Assembly (NCBI GenBank): GCA_014240385.1
Contig: JAAZXA010000070.1
Span: 1 to 35,955, forward strand
DNA from: Methanobacteriota archaeon
GTDB lineage: Archaea > Thermoplasmatota > Poseidoniia > Poseidoniales > Poseidoniaceae
Length of the DNA stretch: 35,955 nt
Reading direction: 5' to 3'
Notes under the pieces: generated by a model
The model's database searches: none
What the model saw: the letters and a program-made list of their open reading frames with translations, nothing else
Told to the model about the DNA's origin: nothing
Shown here: positions 18,618 through 27,508 of the stretch, piece by piece
Numbering within the stretch: the first letter of the stretch is position 1
Layout of the letters: every line of letters begins with the position of its first letter
Made by a program: the position numbers and the translations under genes

Positions 18618-19877
18618 TCAGAATCCTCTAGCTTGTAGTAAAGCCTGTGATAACTCCATATCTGGCATCCAATCGATTACCGTTGCACCAAAACCGGCCA
18701 ACGAGGTCATCCGGTTTTGCCTCTCAATCTTTAGAACTTCATAACTCATCCTTGGGATACGACTGACTAAGCGCTCGAAATCTACACTTGATGGTGAAAG
18801 AATGACTACTTCGTGGCTCCGACCCACCAAATCACGTAGAGCATGAGGTACTGTACCGTCTCCCTCACAACTAGAGAGGATGAAAACCGGGGAGCCGCGA
18901 CTGAAACGTGGAGCGATTGAATTTGTGACCGCCTGCAAAGGCATGTTGCCCTTTGGTGCAACACCTGCAAGGCTACTTAGAATCTTGAAGTATTGTTTAT
19001 CCCCAGTATCCGGTTGTAAGTAAGATAATTTATCATCATAAATAGCCAATGCGACTGAATCACGACGCTTAAGGAAGAAACTAGCCAATGAAGCGGCGGC
19101 AATGGTATTGTTCTCAAGTGGGTTCTTCAACACCGTACCAATTCGGCTAACATCTCTACTATCCAATATGATGTAGACATCTGTTACCGCATCTCTGCAT
19201 GTGTCATTAACAATTAGAGTGCCATCGCCTGTCTTGGCACTTGCCTTCCAATTAATCATCTTGAATGGATCACCAGGGACATATTCTCTTAGAGCGTAGA
19301 ACTCAGTACCAGGCCCAGCATTTCGAAGAGTAGTAGCGCCGGTGTACATTTTCGGTGTATTAGATTTCACGAAGGCCTCTTCAATTTCCGCAACTTGTGG
19401 GAAAATAATCATGTCTGAATGATGAGGGATATACATCTCCTCCATAAATAAATTGAAGGTGTTACGGAATCGAAGGCTTACAGGTCCCAAAGAGAAATGG
19501 CCACGTAGTGGGCAACGTAGGGAATAGCGAATACGAGCAGTCTCTCCCGGTCCAAGGTTCAAGCGCATTGCGTTCAAACCTGAGCGCAACTTCATTTCAT
19601 GAGGAACATTATCGTATACCTCCAACATTTGAGTTCTACGCATTGAACGGTTAGTCACAACCAATTCCACATAGAGGTCATCACCTTTGTACAAGTTATC
19701 GGCCGACAAAGAACGCGAAACTTCTACATCTCCATGCCCAGATAGCCATGAGTTAACGGTAATAAAGGCGATTAGTGAGAGACCGAAAATCATCAATTGA
19801 TGATTTGCAATCATCATCCCAACCAAAAGAAGAGCAATCCCTCCAACGAAGGTGAATGATGCCTTACGGGTCCACAT
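18618..19877 (-). CDS. DUF58 domain-containing protein
   Basis: Two N-terminal TM segments, then FYALREYVPGDPFKMINWKASAKTGDGTLIVNDTCRDAVTDVYIILDSR, the characteristic DUF58 motif region. Confidence 0.9.
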   Translation of the reverse strand: MWTRKASFTFVGGIALLLVGMMIANHQLMIFGLSLIAFITVNSWLSGHGDVEVSRSLSADNLYKGDDLYVELVVTNRSMRRTQMLEVYDNVPHEMKLRSGLNAMRLNLGPGETARIRYSLRCPLRGHFSLGPVSLRFRNTFNLFMEEMYIPHHSDMIIFPQVAEIEEAFVKSNTPKMYTGATTLRNAGPGTEFYALREYVPGDPFKMINWKASAKTGDGTLIVNDTCRDAVTDVYIILDSRDVSRIGTVLKNPLENNTIAAASLASFFLKRRDSVALAIYDDKLSYLQPDTGDKQYFKILSSLAGVAPKGNMPLQAVTNSIAPRFSRGSPVFILSSCEGDGTVPHALRDLVGRSHEVVILSPSSVDFERLVSRIPRMSYEVLKIERQNRMTSLAGFGATVIDWMPDMELSQALLQARGF

Positions 19878-19878
19878 T

Positions 19879-21489
19879 TCAGCCCCTCCCCCATGCTTTG
19901 ATTCGTTTTACGATAGTCACCAATTGTTCCAATGAATATTCACGGTTTTCAAAGACGAATTTTATCAATACAGGGTCAGAAATCATCTTTTGTAACTCCG
20001 TCGCCGGCATTGCATCGAATTCTTCTCTAGTCAAAGCATTGTTATTCCTAACCCTTGACAAGAATACTTGCTTTATCTTGTTTGATTTGGCGTAGAAACT
20101 ATAACGTCTAGCATCACCAAAACCATAGTAAATAATACTGAAAACGTGCCTCCAAGGCTCTGGGTCCTTCTTCTTGATAACTACAGCCTCAAAGGCAACG
20201 AACAAGCCCATGAAGAGCAAGAGCATAGCCATTGACTCACCTGTGAAATAAACTAATATCCAGTAAATGAGGTTATAGGATTCTGCAAAAAATGCATTCT
20301 GTGGGTGGCGGCTCTCATCGAAAATCACTAATGCGCTATCACTTGCTTCCAATGTACCATTTTCATCTGTCAATAATGCAAGAGCAATGACATCGAGTGC
20401 CCATTTGCGGTTATCGTTAGCAGGCATTGCAACTTTTGGAGTCTTGCCTTCGGTGTAGTCTCCCCGATTATAACCATCATAATCATACATCGCATTGGAA
20501 AGTAATGAGCCATCTGCAATGAAAATAATCCGTCCTTCCATACCTTCTCCTGCATGTTCACATCTACTTTCGCAGACCTCAACACCAACGATGAAATTTC
20601 CTTCAATACTGGCCGCCCTATCTGGTGTTTCTTCATTGAGTTCCTGCCCAACATTAACTTCTCCATCACGATTTACATCGATTGAAGCATCCTTTGAAGA
20701 TACTGCAATAGTATGTGAAACTCCAAGTTTTGAACGGCTTGAACCATTTTCTATGATAGTTGGACCATTCAACAATAATTGATAGGATGAATTGTAGCTA
20801 ATTGCGCCAGCTTGCCAATGGTGAGTGCAAAGCCCAGCTTCATTTGGTGCAGTAGAGCGGCCATCCACCAAGGCGCAGGGGTGGGCTCCATCCCATACAG
20901 GGTGGGCCTTATGTGAAGCATTGTCAACTGTGGTATTCTTCATCCCACAGGCTTCTTCCTGTAGACAAGTCCAAACAAAAGAAGAATTTAGAGTAGGTTC
21001 GTATAAGGAATCATACATCTGGTGGCCATCGAATTTCCAACCAAATGCCTCAGCTAAGCCGCTAGCAAAACCGAAGTCCTCAAGGACAATCACAGTGCCA
21101 TTTGCCTTGTAGAAATCAACGATGGCTTCGATTTCAGAAGTGCTGTATCCATCAGCTTCCTCAATTTCAATGAATCCTGATTCACCGAAATGTGGCATAC
21201 TGAAAGTATCCCTCTCTACCCCACTAATAACGAAAGTAGCATTGCCCGGATCATCGATATCGTTGAGAAGGAGTGGACTGCTAACTACTGAACGGGTTGT
21301 AATACCCATATCGTTGATATCTTCACGGAAGGCCGATAGATCATTCCAATCATCGTCATAGGCGGACAACTGCGAACGGTTTCCAGTTTGAATATATGAG
21401 GCAAGAACAACTCCAATCAAGAGCAATAATGTGCCATAGAATCCTGCTAGGAGCAGGCCTCTTCGCATCTTTCGTCCCATCTTCGCCAT
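19879..21489 (-). CDS. DUF4350-like membrane protein
   Basis: N-terminal TM, extracytoplasmic domain (GFIEIEEADGYSTSEIEAIVDFYKANGTVIVLEDFGFASGLAEAFGW), second TM, short helical C-terminus; stop 1 nt from the DUF58 start. Confidence 0.75.
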   Translation of the reverse strand: MAKMGRKMRRGLLLAGFYGTLLLLIGVVLASYIQTGNRSQLSAYDDDWNDLSAFREDINDMGITTRSVVSSPLLLNDIDDPGNATFVISGVERDTFSMPHFGESGFIEIEEADGYSTSEIEAIVDFYKANGTVIVLEDFGFASGLAEAFGWKFDGHQMYDSLYEPTLNSSFVWTCLQEEACGMKNTTVDNASHKAHPVWDGAHPCALVDGRSTAPNEAGLCTHHWQAGAISYNSSYQLLLNGPTIIENGSSRSKLGVSHTIAVSSKDASIDVNRDGEVNVGQELNEETPDRAASIEGNFIVGVEVCESRCEHAGEGMEGRIIFIADGSLLSNAMYDYDGYNRGDYTEGKTPKVAMPANDNRKWALDVIALALLTDENGTLEASDSALVIFDESRHPQNAFFAESYNLIYWILVYFTGESMAMLLLFMGLFVAFEAVVIKKKDPEPWRHVFSIIYYGFGDARRYSFYAKSNKIKQVFLSRVRNNNALTREEFDAMPATELQKMISDPVLIKFVFENREYSLEQLVTIVKRIKAWGRG

Positions 21490-21585
21490 CTCAATTCCCC
21501 CCTTCTCTCCTGTGAACTGGTTACCCCACGTACTTCGCTCGGTTTAGAAGGTTCCCCGGCCTTGGTCGGTTGTTTATTCACCTCA

Positions 21586-21828
21586 TTAACGCTTCAGATG
21601 TACACTTGTTGCTACTCTGTCAACCTCCTCAACCGGTACTCGCATCAAATTTTCATCCATACTCCAAGGTAATCTGCTTGGATCAAGATTCTCTTCAAGA
21701 CGAACAAACATGGCGAGTACAACTCCAGTAGGGCGGTCTATCTCCAAGTCTACGAGAATCCCTAGGCTATCACCTGCCGAGTCAACGACTTTGCGTCCAA
21801 GTAATTCATGTCCGAAACTTGAGCCCAT
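21586..21828 (-). CDS. PRC-barrel domain protein
   Basis: 80 aa; ELLGRKVVDSAGDSLGILVDLEIDRPTGVVLAMFVRLEE...VPVEEVDRVATSVHLKR is a typical single PRC-barrel. Confidence 0.8.
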   Translation of the reverse strand: MGSSFGHELLGRKVVDSAGDSLGILVDLEIDRPTGVVLAMFVRLEENLDPSRLPWSMDENLMRVPVEEVDRVATSVHLKR

Positions 21829-21830
21829 AA

Positions 21831-21850
21831 ACTCCCCCCTACGGGGGAGT
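21831..21850 (-). promoter_or_regulatory. Perfect GC hairpin immediately 5' of the PRC-barrel gene start codon
   Basis: ACTCCCCC(21831-21838)-CTAC-GGGGGAGT(21843-21850). On the minus strand the 3' arm GGGGGAGT includes the likely Shine-Dalgarno, 2 nt before the ATG. Confidence 0.6.
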
Positions 21851-21904
21851 GGTCACAACACAGCACCATGAAGGCTTTGCCTACGGGCATTAAGATAATC
21901 AAGC

Positions 21905-24139
21905 TCAAACCGTTTCAAATCCACGGTTGGAATCCTTATTCCGCTTGATGTTCGAAAGGCCACTGACAAGCATTGTTTCCATTTTTGTGTAGTATTCCAT
22001 CATATCTGCAGTAACCGTTGGGCGTACTCGTGAAACTGCTTCCTTGAAATGGGCTCCTGTTATCGTCTTCTTATTGGCTCGCATGGCTATCAGGCCTGCT
22101 TCTCTGCAAATAGCTTCAATATCAGCGCCAGTAAATCCATCCAGTCCCTTGAATACAGTCTTCAAATCCACCGATTTACCTAATGGCATTTTTGCTGTAT
22201 GAATCTCTGCGATTACTCTTCTGGCTGGTTCATCTGGTGGCGGCACATGGAGGACTCTCTCAAAGCGGCCACTGCGTAGTAATGCTGGGTCTATCATTTC
22301 CGGTCGGTTAGTAGCTGCCACTACGATGACACCTTCCAGTGATTCTACTCCATCCATACTTGCCAATAATTGGTTGACCACGCGATTAGCAACATCGCTT
22401 CCTTCACTACTTGAGCCACCTGATCTCATATGGGCAACGCTTTCAAATTCATCGAGGAAAATAATCGAAGGTGCAGCCTGCTTTGCCTTCTTGAAAATCT
22501 CACGGATTGCCCTCTCTGATTCCCCGACCCATTTTGATATCAATTCTGGGCCCTTGATTGAAATGAAGTTGGCCTTTGCTTCATTGGCTATTGCTTTCGC
22601 TAACATCGTTTTCCCAGTCCCTGGAGCACCGAATAGGACGATCCCACGTGGTGGTTTTATTCCAAAGTGCTCAAACAGTTCTGGCTTAGTTAGTGGCCAT
22701 TCCACACTTTCTTTCAAGCGTTCTTTGATTTCTTCAAGTCCTCCAACCTCCTCCCATGAGACTTCAGGTATCTCAACATAAATTTCTCGTAATGCAGATG
22801 GCTCAATTTCTCGAATCGCTATCTTGAAATCCTCCATTTTCACTTCCATCTTCTCCAACACTTCTGGTGGGATGACTTCTTCATCCAAATTAATTTCTGG
22901 CAAGTAGCGGCGCAATGCTTTCATGGCTGATTCTCGAACCAAAGCAGCAAGGTCAGCACCAACGAAACCATATGAATTTTCCAACACCCATTCAACATCA
23001 TAATCATCACTAATTGGCATCCCACGGGTATGGACTTCCATGATTTCTTGGCGCCCATTACGGTCTGGTACGCCTATCTCAATTTCTCGGTCAAAGCGGC
23101 CAGGCCTGCGCAAAGCAGGGTCTATGGCATCTCGGCGATTTGTCGCTGCTATGACAATAACATTGTCTCGGCCTTGCATTCCGTCCATCAAGGTTAACAT
23201 TTGAGCTACGACGCGACGTTCAACCTCACCTGAAACATCCTCTCTCTTGGGACAAATTGAATCAATTTCATCGATGAATACAATTGCAGGAGCGTTATTT
23301 GCTGCCTCATCAAAAATTTCTCGCAATTGTTTTTCCGACTCTCCGTAATACTTGCTTATGACTTCTGGGCCATTAATGGCGGTGAAGTGGGCATTAGTTT
23401 CAGTGGCAACCGCTTTTGCAATCATGGTCTTACCAGTACCAGGTGGGCCATGAAGAAGAACTCCCTTTGGTGGGTCAATTCCCAACCTTCGGAATAACTC
23501 GGGGTGTTTTAGTGGCAATTCAATCATTTCTCTAACTTTGAGTAACTGGTCTCCTATCCCACCGATATCCTCGTAAGTAATTCCCGAAGATGCACCGACG
23601 TCTTCCTCATCAACCGATTCATCCTTGATTACTATCTCAGTATCGGCATTAACTTGGACAATCCCTTTGGGTGTAGTTTGAAGAATTGCAAATGGTAAGG
23701 CCTCGGCAAATAGAGTCATCCCCGGAATAAAAATCCGATCACCGGCAACTACTGGGCGCTTATTCAATCCACGTCGAGCAAATCCTTCGATTCCAGGACC
23801 AAATTTGACCTTCTGCTTATTCGCCATAACTGGAGAAAGAACCAATTTAACACATGCTTTGCTTTCAACTTTGCTTACCGAAACCTTGTCACCGAGGCTT
23901 ACTCCAGCGTTTTTACGGATAATTCCGTCTATACGTACAATTTCCATGCCTGAATCTTCTTGGCGCGCACGCCAATACATAGCGGCAGTAGAACGCTTTT
24001 CTCCTTTTATTACTACAATGTCTCCAGGTTTCAAGCCAAGGGCGTTATCACCAGAGATTCTGGCTCGGCCATGACCGACATCGCTTGGTATCGCTTTTGC
24101 GACGCGTAATTCTAGTGAATTGTCCTTCCTTCCAGCCAT
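21905..24139 (-). CDS. cdc48: Cdc48/VCP-like AAA+ ATPase (N-domain + two AAA modules)
   Basis: Two Walker A motifs ([30 protein letters not shown]), Walker B FIDEID and FLDEFE, Cdc48 N-domain. Start re-assigned to ATG 24139 ([29 protein letters not shown]). Confidence 0.95.
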   Translation of the reverse strand: MAGRKDNSLELRVAKAIPSDVGHGRARISGDNALGLKPGDIVVIKGEKRSTAAMYWRARQEDSGMEIVRIDGIIRKNAGVSLGDKVSVSKVESKACVKLVLSPVMANKQKVKFGPGIEGFARRGLNKRPVVAGDRIFIPGMTLFAEALPFAILQTTPKGIVQVNADTEIVIKDESVDEEDVGASSGITYEDIGGIGDQLLKVREMIELPLKHPELFRRLGIDPPKGVLLHGPPGTGKTMIAKAVATETNAHFTAINGPEVISKYYGESEKQLREIFDEAANNAPAIVFIDEIDSICPKREDVSGEVERRVVAQMLTLMDGMQGRDNVIVIAATNRRDAIDPALRRPGRFDREIEIGVPDRNGRQEIMEVHTRGMPISDDYDVEWVLENSYGFVGADLAALVRESAMKALRRYLPEINLDEEVIPPEVLEKMEVKMEDFKIAIREIEPSALREIYVEIPEVSWEEVGGLEEIKERLKESVEWPLTKPELFEHFGIKPPRGIVLFGAPGTGKTMLAKAIANEAKANFISIKGPELISKWVGESERAIREIFKKAKQAAPSIIFLDEFESVAHMRSGGSSSEGSDVANRVVNQLLASMDGVESLEGVIVVAATNRPEMIDPALLRSGRFERVLHVPPPDEPARRVIAEIHTAKMPLGKSVDLKTVFKGLDGFTGADIEAICREAGLIAMRANKKTITGAHFKEAVSRVRPTVTADMMEYYTKMETMLVSGLSNIKRNKDSNRGFETV

Positions 24140-24151
24140 ATTCAAACCCCA

Positions 24152-24171
24152 GCCGACCTTACGAGGTCGGC
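24152..24171 (-). promoter_or_regulatory. Perfect hairpin in the cdc48 leader
   Basis: GCCGACCT(24152-24159)-TACG-AGGTCGGC(24164-24171), 12 nt upstream of the cdc48 ATG at 24139. Confidence 0.55.
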
Positions 24172-24247
24172 GAGGGTAAAAAACCCCTTCAATGAATAAT
24201 CTGCAATCTAGGTCAAGAATCAATAGTCTCCGGCTCTTCGACAAAGC

Positions 24248-24913
24248 ATGGACACCCTCAGCCACTTGCAGTCGCATCATAGGGATTTTCAAAGTTTTCA
24301 CGATGTTATGGTTGATACACAGGCTGGGCGGTTTAATGAAGAATATTGGGATTTCTTCTCAAAATGGATTGCACCGGCTTTAGTTCCAAACGCCAAAGCC
24401 TTGGACATGGGTACTGGCCCAGGTGGTTGGTTAACGATGATGAATGCAAGATATCCGGAAGTTGCGGTGTGTGGAGTGGAATTGGTTCCTGTGATGCTCG
24501 AAACTGCACGCCTAACCGGCGCTGAAATTGGCGCTAAAGTTATTGCTGCAGATTTGTCGAGTGAGGAGTGGTCGACGAGCATCGATGAAACCTTTGAAGT
24601 CGGGCATTGTAGTATGGTTCTTCATGAATTGCCAAATCCATTTTCTCTATTGAAAAATGCTGCAAAACTTATCCGCCCAGGAGGGCGCCTTTTCATCTTC
24701 GATTGGTGCCGTCATTCCTTTGCAGATTATTTGGCAAGAAAGGATGAGGAACCACCATTAGATGAAGATACTTTTCAGCACTTTAGCGAACATGCAAGGT
24801 TTAGCCCAGATGATGTAACACTACTGGCGGAAAGAGCCGGATTCAGGGAAATTGGTAGGCATCAGAGGGATGTTGCCCATGTAATGCTGGCATATCAGCG
24901 TAAAGGTGGATGA
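24248..24913 (+). CDS. Class I SAM-dependent methyltransferase
   Basis: ALDMGTGPGGWLTMMNARYPEVAVCGVELVPVMLETARLTG (motif I/II); HCSMVLHELPNPFSLLKNAAKLIRPGGRLFIFDW. Confidence 0.85.
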   Translation: MDTLSHLQSHHRDFQSFHDVMVDTQAGRFNEEYWDFFSKWIAPALVPNAKALDMGTGPGGWLTMMNARYPEVAVCGVELVPVMLETARLTGAEIGAKVIAADLSSEEWSTSIDETFEVGHCSMVLHELPNPFSLLKNAAKLIRPGGRLFIFDWCRHSFADYLARKDEEPPLDEDTFQHFSEHARFSPDDVTLLAERAGFREIGRHQRDVAHVMLAYQRKGG

Positions 24914-24952
24914 GGCGTAGCATTCATCTCCCCCCCGCTGGTCGCCGGCCCT

Positions 24953-26581
24953 ATGGTACACGTACTTGCAAGCGCCCTTGAAGTCCTGAATAATGACAAT
25001 CCCCGTGGACTACCATGCATTAAGGGATGGAATATCATCGGCGGACAATTATCATCGTCCAGTGATGGTGCTACTTTTACATCGACCAATCCAGCAAATC
25101 ATAGCGATATCCTTGGGGAATTTCCACTATCATCAAGAGATGATGTCTCTGCTGCACTGGATGCCGCTCATGCAGCCTTCCCTGATTGGTCATCAATGCC
25201 TGCCCCCACCCGTGGCCAAATTATTGGCAACATGGGGCGCTTGTTGATGGAAAATAAAGATGAAATCGTCCGTTTGGAAACAAGGGAAATTGGCAAAACT
25301 CTGAAAGAGTCAGCTGGCTCAGTGCAAGAAGCAATCGATACATGTCTATTCTTCCAATCTGAAGGTCGCCGCCTATATGGTCAAACTGTGCACTCAGAAT
25401 TACCAAACAAGGAATTATCCACCTATCGCCGTGCTTTGGGTGTTTGCGGAATAATCAATGCCTGTAATTTCCCAGCTGCAGTGCCATTTTGGAAAATGAT
25501 TCCTGCTATAATGTGTGGAAATACATGCGTTTGGAAGTCACCCCAAGATGCCCCGCTCCTTTCCTTTGCCTTGGCTCGAATCATGCATCAAGCAGGTTTA
25601 CCAGATGGTGTAATCAATTTAGTTCACGGAAAAGGTAGCAGTACTGGCCAATATCTGGTTGACGCAGTTGATGAAGGTAGAGTCAACAAGATTTCATTCA
25701 CCGGCAGCACTGCAGTCGGCAAGGCAATCGGTGAAGTATGTGGGCGAAACTTAGTATCTTGTAGCCTTGAATTAGGTGGGAAAAATCCTCTGCTCATTAT
25801 GCCTAGTGCAGATTTGGAGAATGCAGTTGAAGGTGCTTACTGGTCTGGATTTGGAACAGCAGGCCAGCGCTGTACTAGCCTTGGCAACCTAATTCTTCAC
25901 GAAGACATCTATGATCAATTCATGGGGATGCTAATGGAGAAGATCAGGAATACCGTTATCGGAGATTCAATGCATGACGGGGAAGTTCTCTATGGTCCAA
26001 TGCTTTCTCAAAAATATGCTAATGATTTCCTTGAAACTATCAAAATGTGTGATGCCGATGGTGCCACTAAATTGTATGGTGAAGGCAGGATAACTACACA
26101 GTCTGCTCCATCAGGGTTCCTTGGAAATGCTGACGAAGGAGTCTACATGTGGCCACATGTTTACACAGATGTCACCGAAGATATGGATTGCTTCATGAAC
26201 GAGATTTTTGGACCCGCAATTACTATCGTCAAAGCCCGAGACTTTGAGCATGGATTGCACTTGGCAAATGCCTCACCATATGGGCTTTCTAGCGCTATTT
26301 ACACCAATGATAGATTGGAAGCATACCGCTTTAAGTCCGGAATAAAGGCCGGAATGACAGGAATTAATAACTCAACTACTGGAGCTGAAGCACACTTACC
26401 ATTCGGTGGAGTAAAGGGCAGCGGAAATGGTACCAGAGAATCGGGAATATGGGTCATTGAAGCCTATTCTTACTGGCATGCAGTCAACGATGAGTTGAGT
26501 GGCAAATTACAGTTAGCGCAGATGGATGTCGACGAGATTGAAATGGTTGAGGCGGAAATTAATTGGGGAAGCCTGACGTGA
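24953..26581 (+). CDS. NAD(P)-dependent aldehyde dehydrogenase family protein
   Basis: GIINACNFPAAVPFWKMIPAIMCGNTCVWKSPQDAPL; ISFTGSTAVGKAIGE; SLELGGKNPLLIM; GFGTAGQRCTSLG catalytic Cys region; MNEIFGPAITI. Confidence 0.92.
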   Translation: MVHVLASALEVLNNDNPRGLPCIKGWNIIGGQLSSSSDGATFTSTNPANHSDILGEFPLSSRDDVSAALDAAHAAFPDWSSMPAPTRGQIIGNMGRLLMENKDEIVRLETREIGKTLKESAGSVQEAIDTCLFFQSEGRRLYGQTVHSELPNKELSTYRRALGVCGIINACNFPAAVPFWKMIPAIMCGNTCVWKSPQDAPLLSFALARIMHQAGLPDGVINLVHGKGSSTGQYLVDAVDEGRVNKISFTGSTAVGKAIGEVCGRNLVSCSLELGGKNPLLIMPSADLENAVEGAYWSGFGTAGQRCTSLGNLILHEDIYDQFMGMLMEKIRNTVIGDSMHDGEVLYGPMLSQKYANDFLETIKMCDADGATKLYGEGRITTQSAPSGFLGNADEGVYMWPHVYTDVTEDMDCFMNEIFGPAITIVKARDFEHGLHLANASPYGLSSAIYTNDRLEAYRFKSGIKAGMTGINNSTTGAEAHLPFGGVKGSGNGTRESGIWVIEAYSYWHAVNDELSGKLQLAQMDVDEIEMVEAEINWGSLT

Positions 26582-26628
26582 ACAGAGTCTAGGGCTATTG
26601 GATAAAGTAAAGTGCCAACGCAGGCAGC

Positions 26629-26645
26629 CGACCCCATAGGGGTCG
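26629..26645 (+). promoter_or_regulatory. Perfect hairpin 7 nt upstream of the sdhC-like start codon
   Basis: CGACCCC(26629-26635)-ATA-GGGGTCG(26639-26645), ATG at 26653. Confidence 0.55.
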
Positions 26646-26652
26646 ACAATAG

Positions 26653-27507
26653 ATGGTTGATGCGAAGCAATTACCGATGGCAAGAGGCCTTGGTAAGACT
26701 GACAGAATTGATTCTTGGTGGGCTTCACCGATGGCAATGGCTGCCTATCTTGGTATTATGGTGGTCTATGCAACATGGCGCGGATTCATGGAAGCGGACT
26801 TCTGGATATTCTCAGATTTCGGCGCAAGTGCTGGAACCTCGACTATGGCGATTGAAAATAAAAATAGCCATGTTCTTTCACCACTTTTCTCTCCATTGAT
26901 TATACCTGGTAAAGATGGCCTCGGGTCGTGGATCCCAGAGTCCCTCTGGTGGATGAGCCCCGCCATGTTCATCCTAATTGTTCCTGCAGGATTCCGCGGC
27001 ACTTGCTATTACTATCGCAAAGCATACTACCGCTCATTTTTCGCAAGTCCTGCTGCATGTGCAGTTAGCACACCGTTTGGAGATTATAATGGCGAGAGGA
27101 AGTTATTCCTCTTCCAAAACTTGCATCGCTACTTCATGTACTTAGCAGTGGCATATCTCTTCGTCCTTTCTTATGACGTCTACATGGCAACTCAATTTCA
27201 CAGTGGAGATGATGCAGGTATGGGGATTAGCGTGGGTACTCTGGTATTAGCGCTCAATGTAGTCCTACTCGGTGGCTACACCCTTGGCTGTCATTCCTTC
27301 CGACACTTGATCGGTGGAATTCGTAACCGCTTCCGTAATGGTGGTGGCAAAATAGCAGAAAAGTGCTGGACTGCATGTTCTGGCCTAAACAAAAATCACA
27401 ACAAGTGGGCCATCTACTCATTATTCTGGGTCATGTTTTCGGATTTCTATGTCTACATGTGCACCAGCGAAGTTTGGAGCGACTTGGTCTTAATCGGAGG
27501 TGTCTGA
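26653..27507 (+). CDS. sdhC: Succinate dehydrogenase/fumarate reductase membrane-anchor (cytochrome b-like) subunit
   Basis: 284 aa, several TM segments with candidate heme-ligand His (FLFQNLHRYFMYLAVAYLF; GCHSFRHLIGG); directly upstream of sdhA and sdhB. Confidence 0.75.
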   Translation: MVDAKQLPMARGLGKTDRIDSWWASPMAMAAYLGIMVVYATWRGFMEADFWIFSDFGASAGTSTMAIENKNSHVLSPLFSPLIIPGKDGLGSWIPESLWWMSPAMFILIVPAGFRGTCYYYRKAYYRSFFASPAACAVSTPFGDYNGERKLFLFQNLHRYFMYLAVAYLFVLSYDVYMATQFHSGDDAGMGISVGTLVLALNVVLLGGYTLGCHSFRHLIGGIRNRFRNGGGKIAEKCWTACSGLNKNHNKWAIYSLFWVMFSDFYVYMCTSEVWSDLVLIGGV

Positions 27508-27508
27508 A

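Noticed and set aside
20370-20669. Minus-strand ORF 99 aa overlapping the DUF4350-like gene in another frame
   Set aside because: Frame-shifted shadow of the larger ORF; no independent support.
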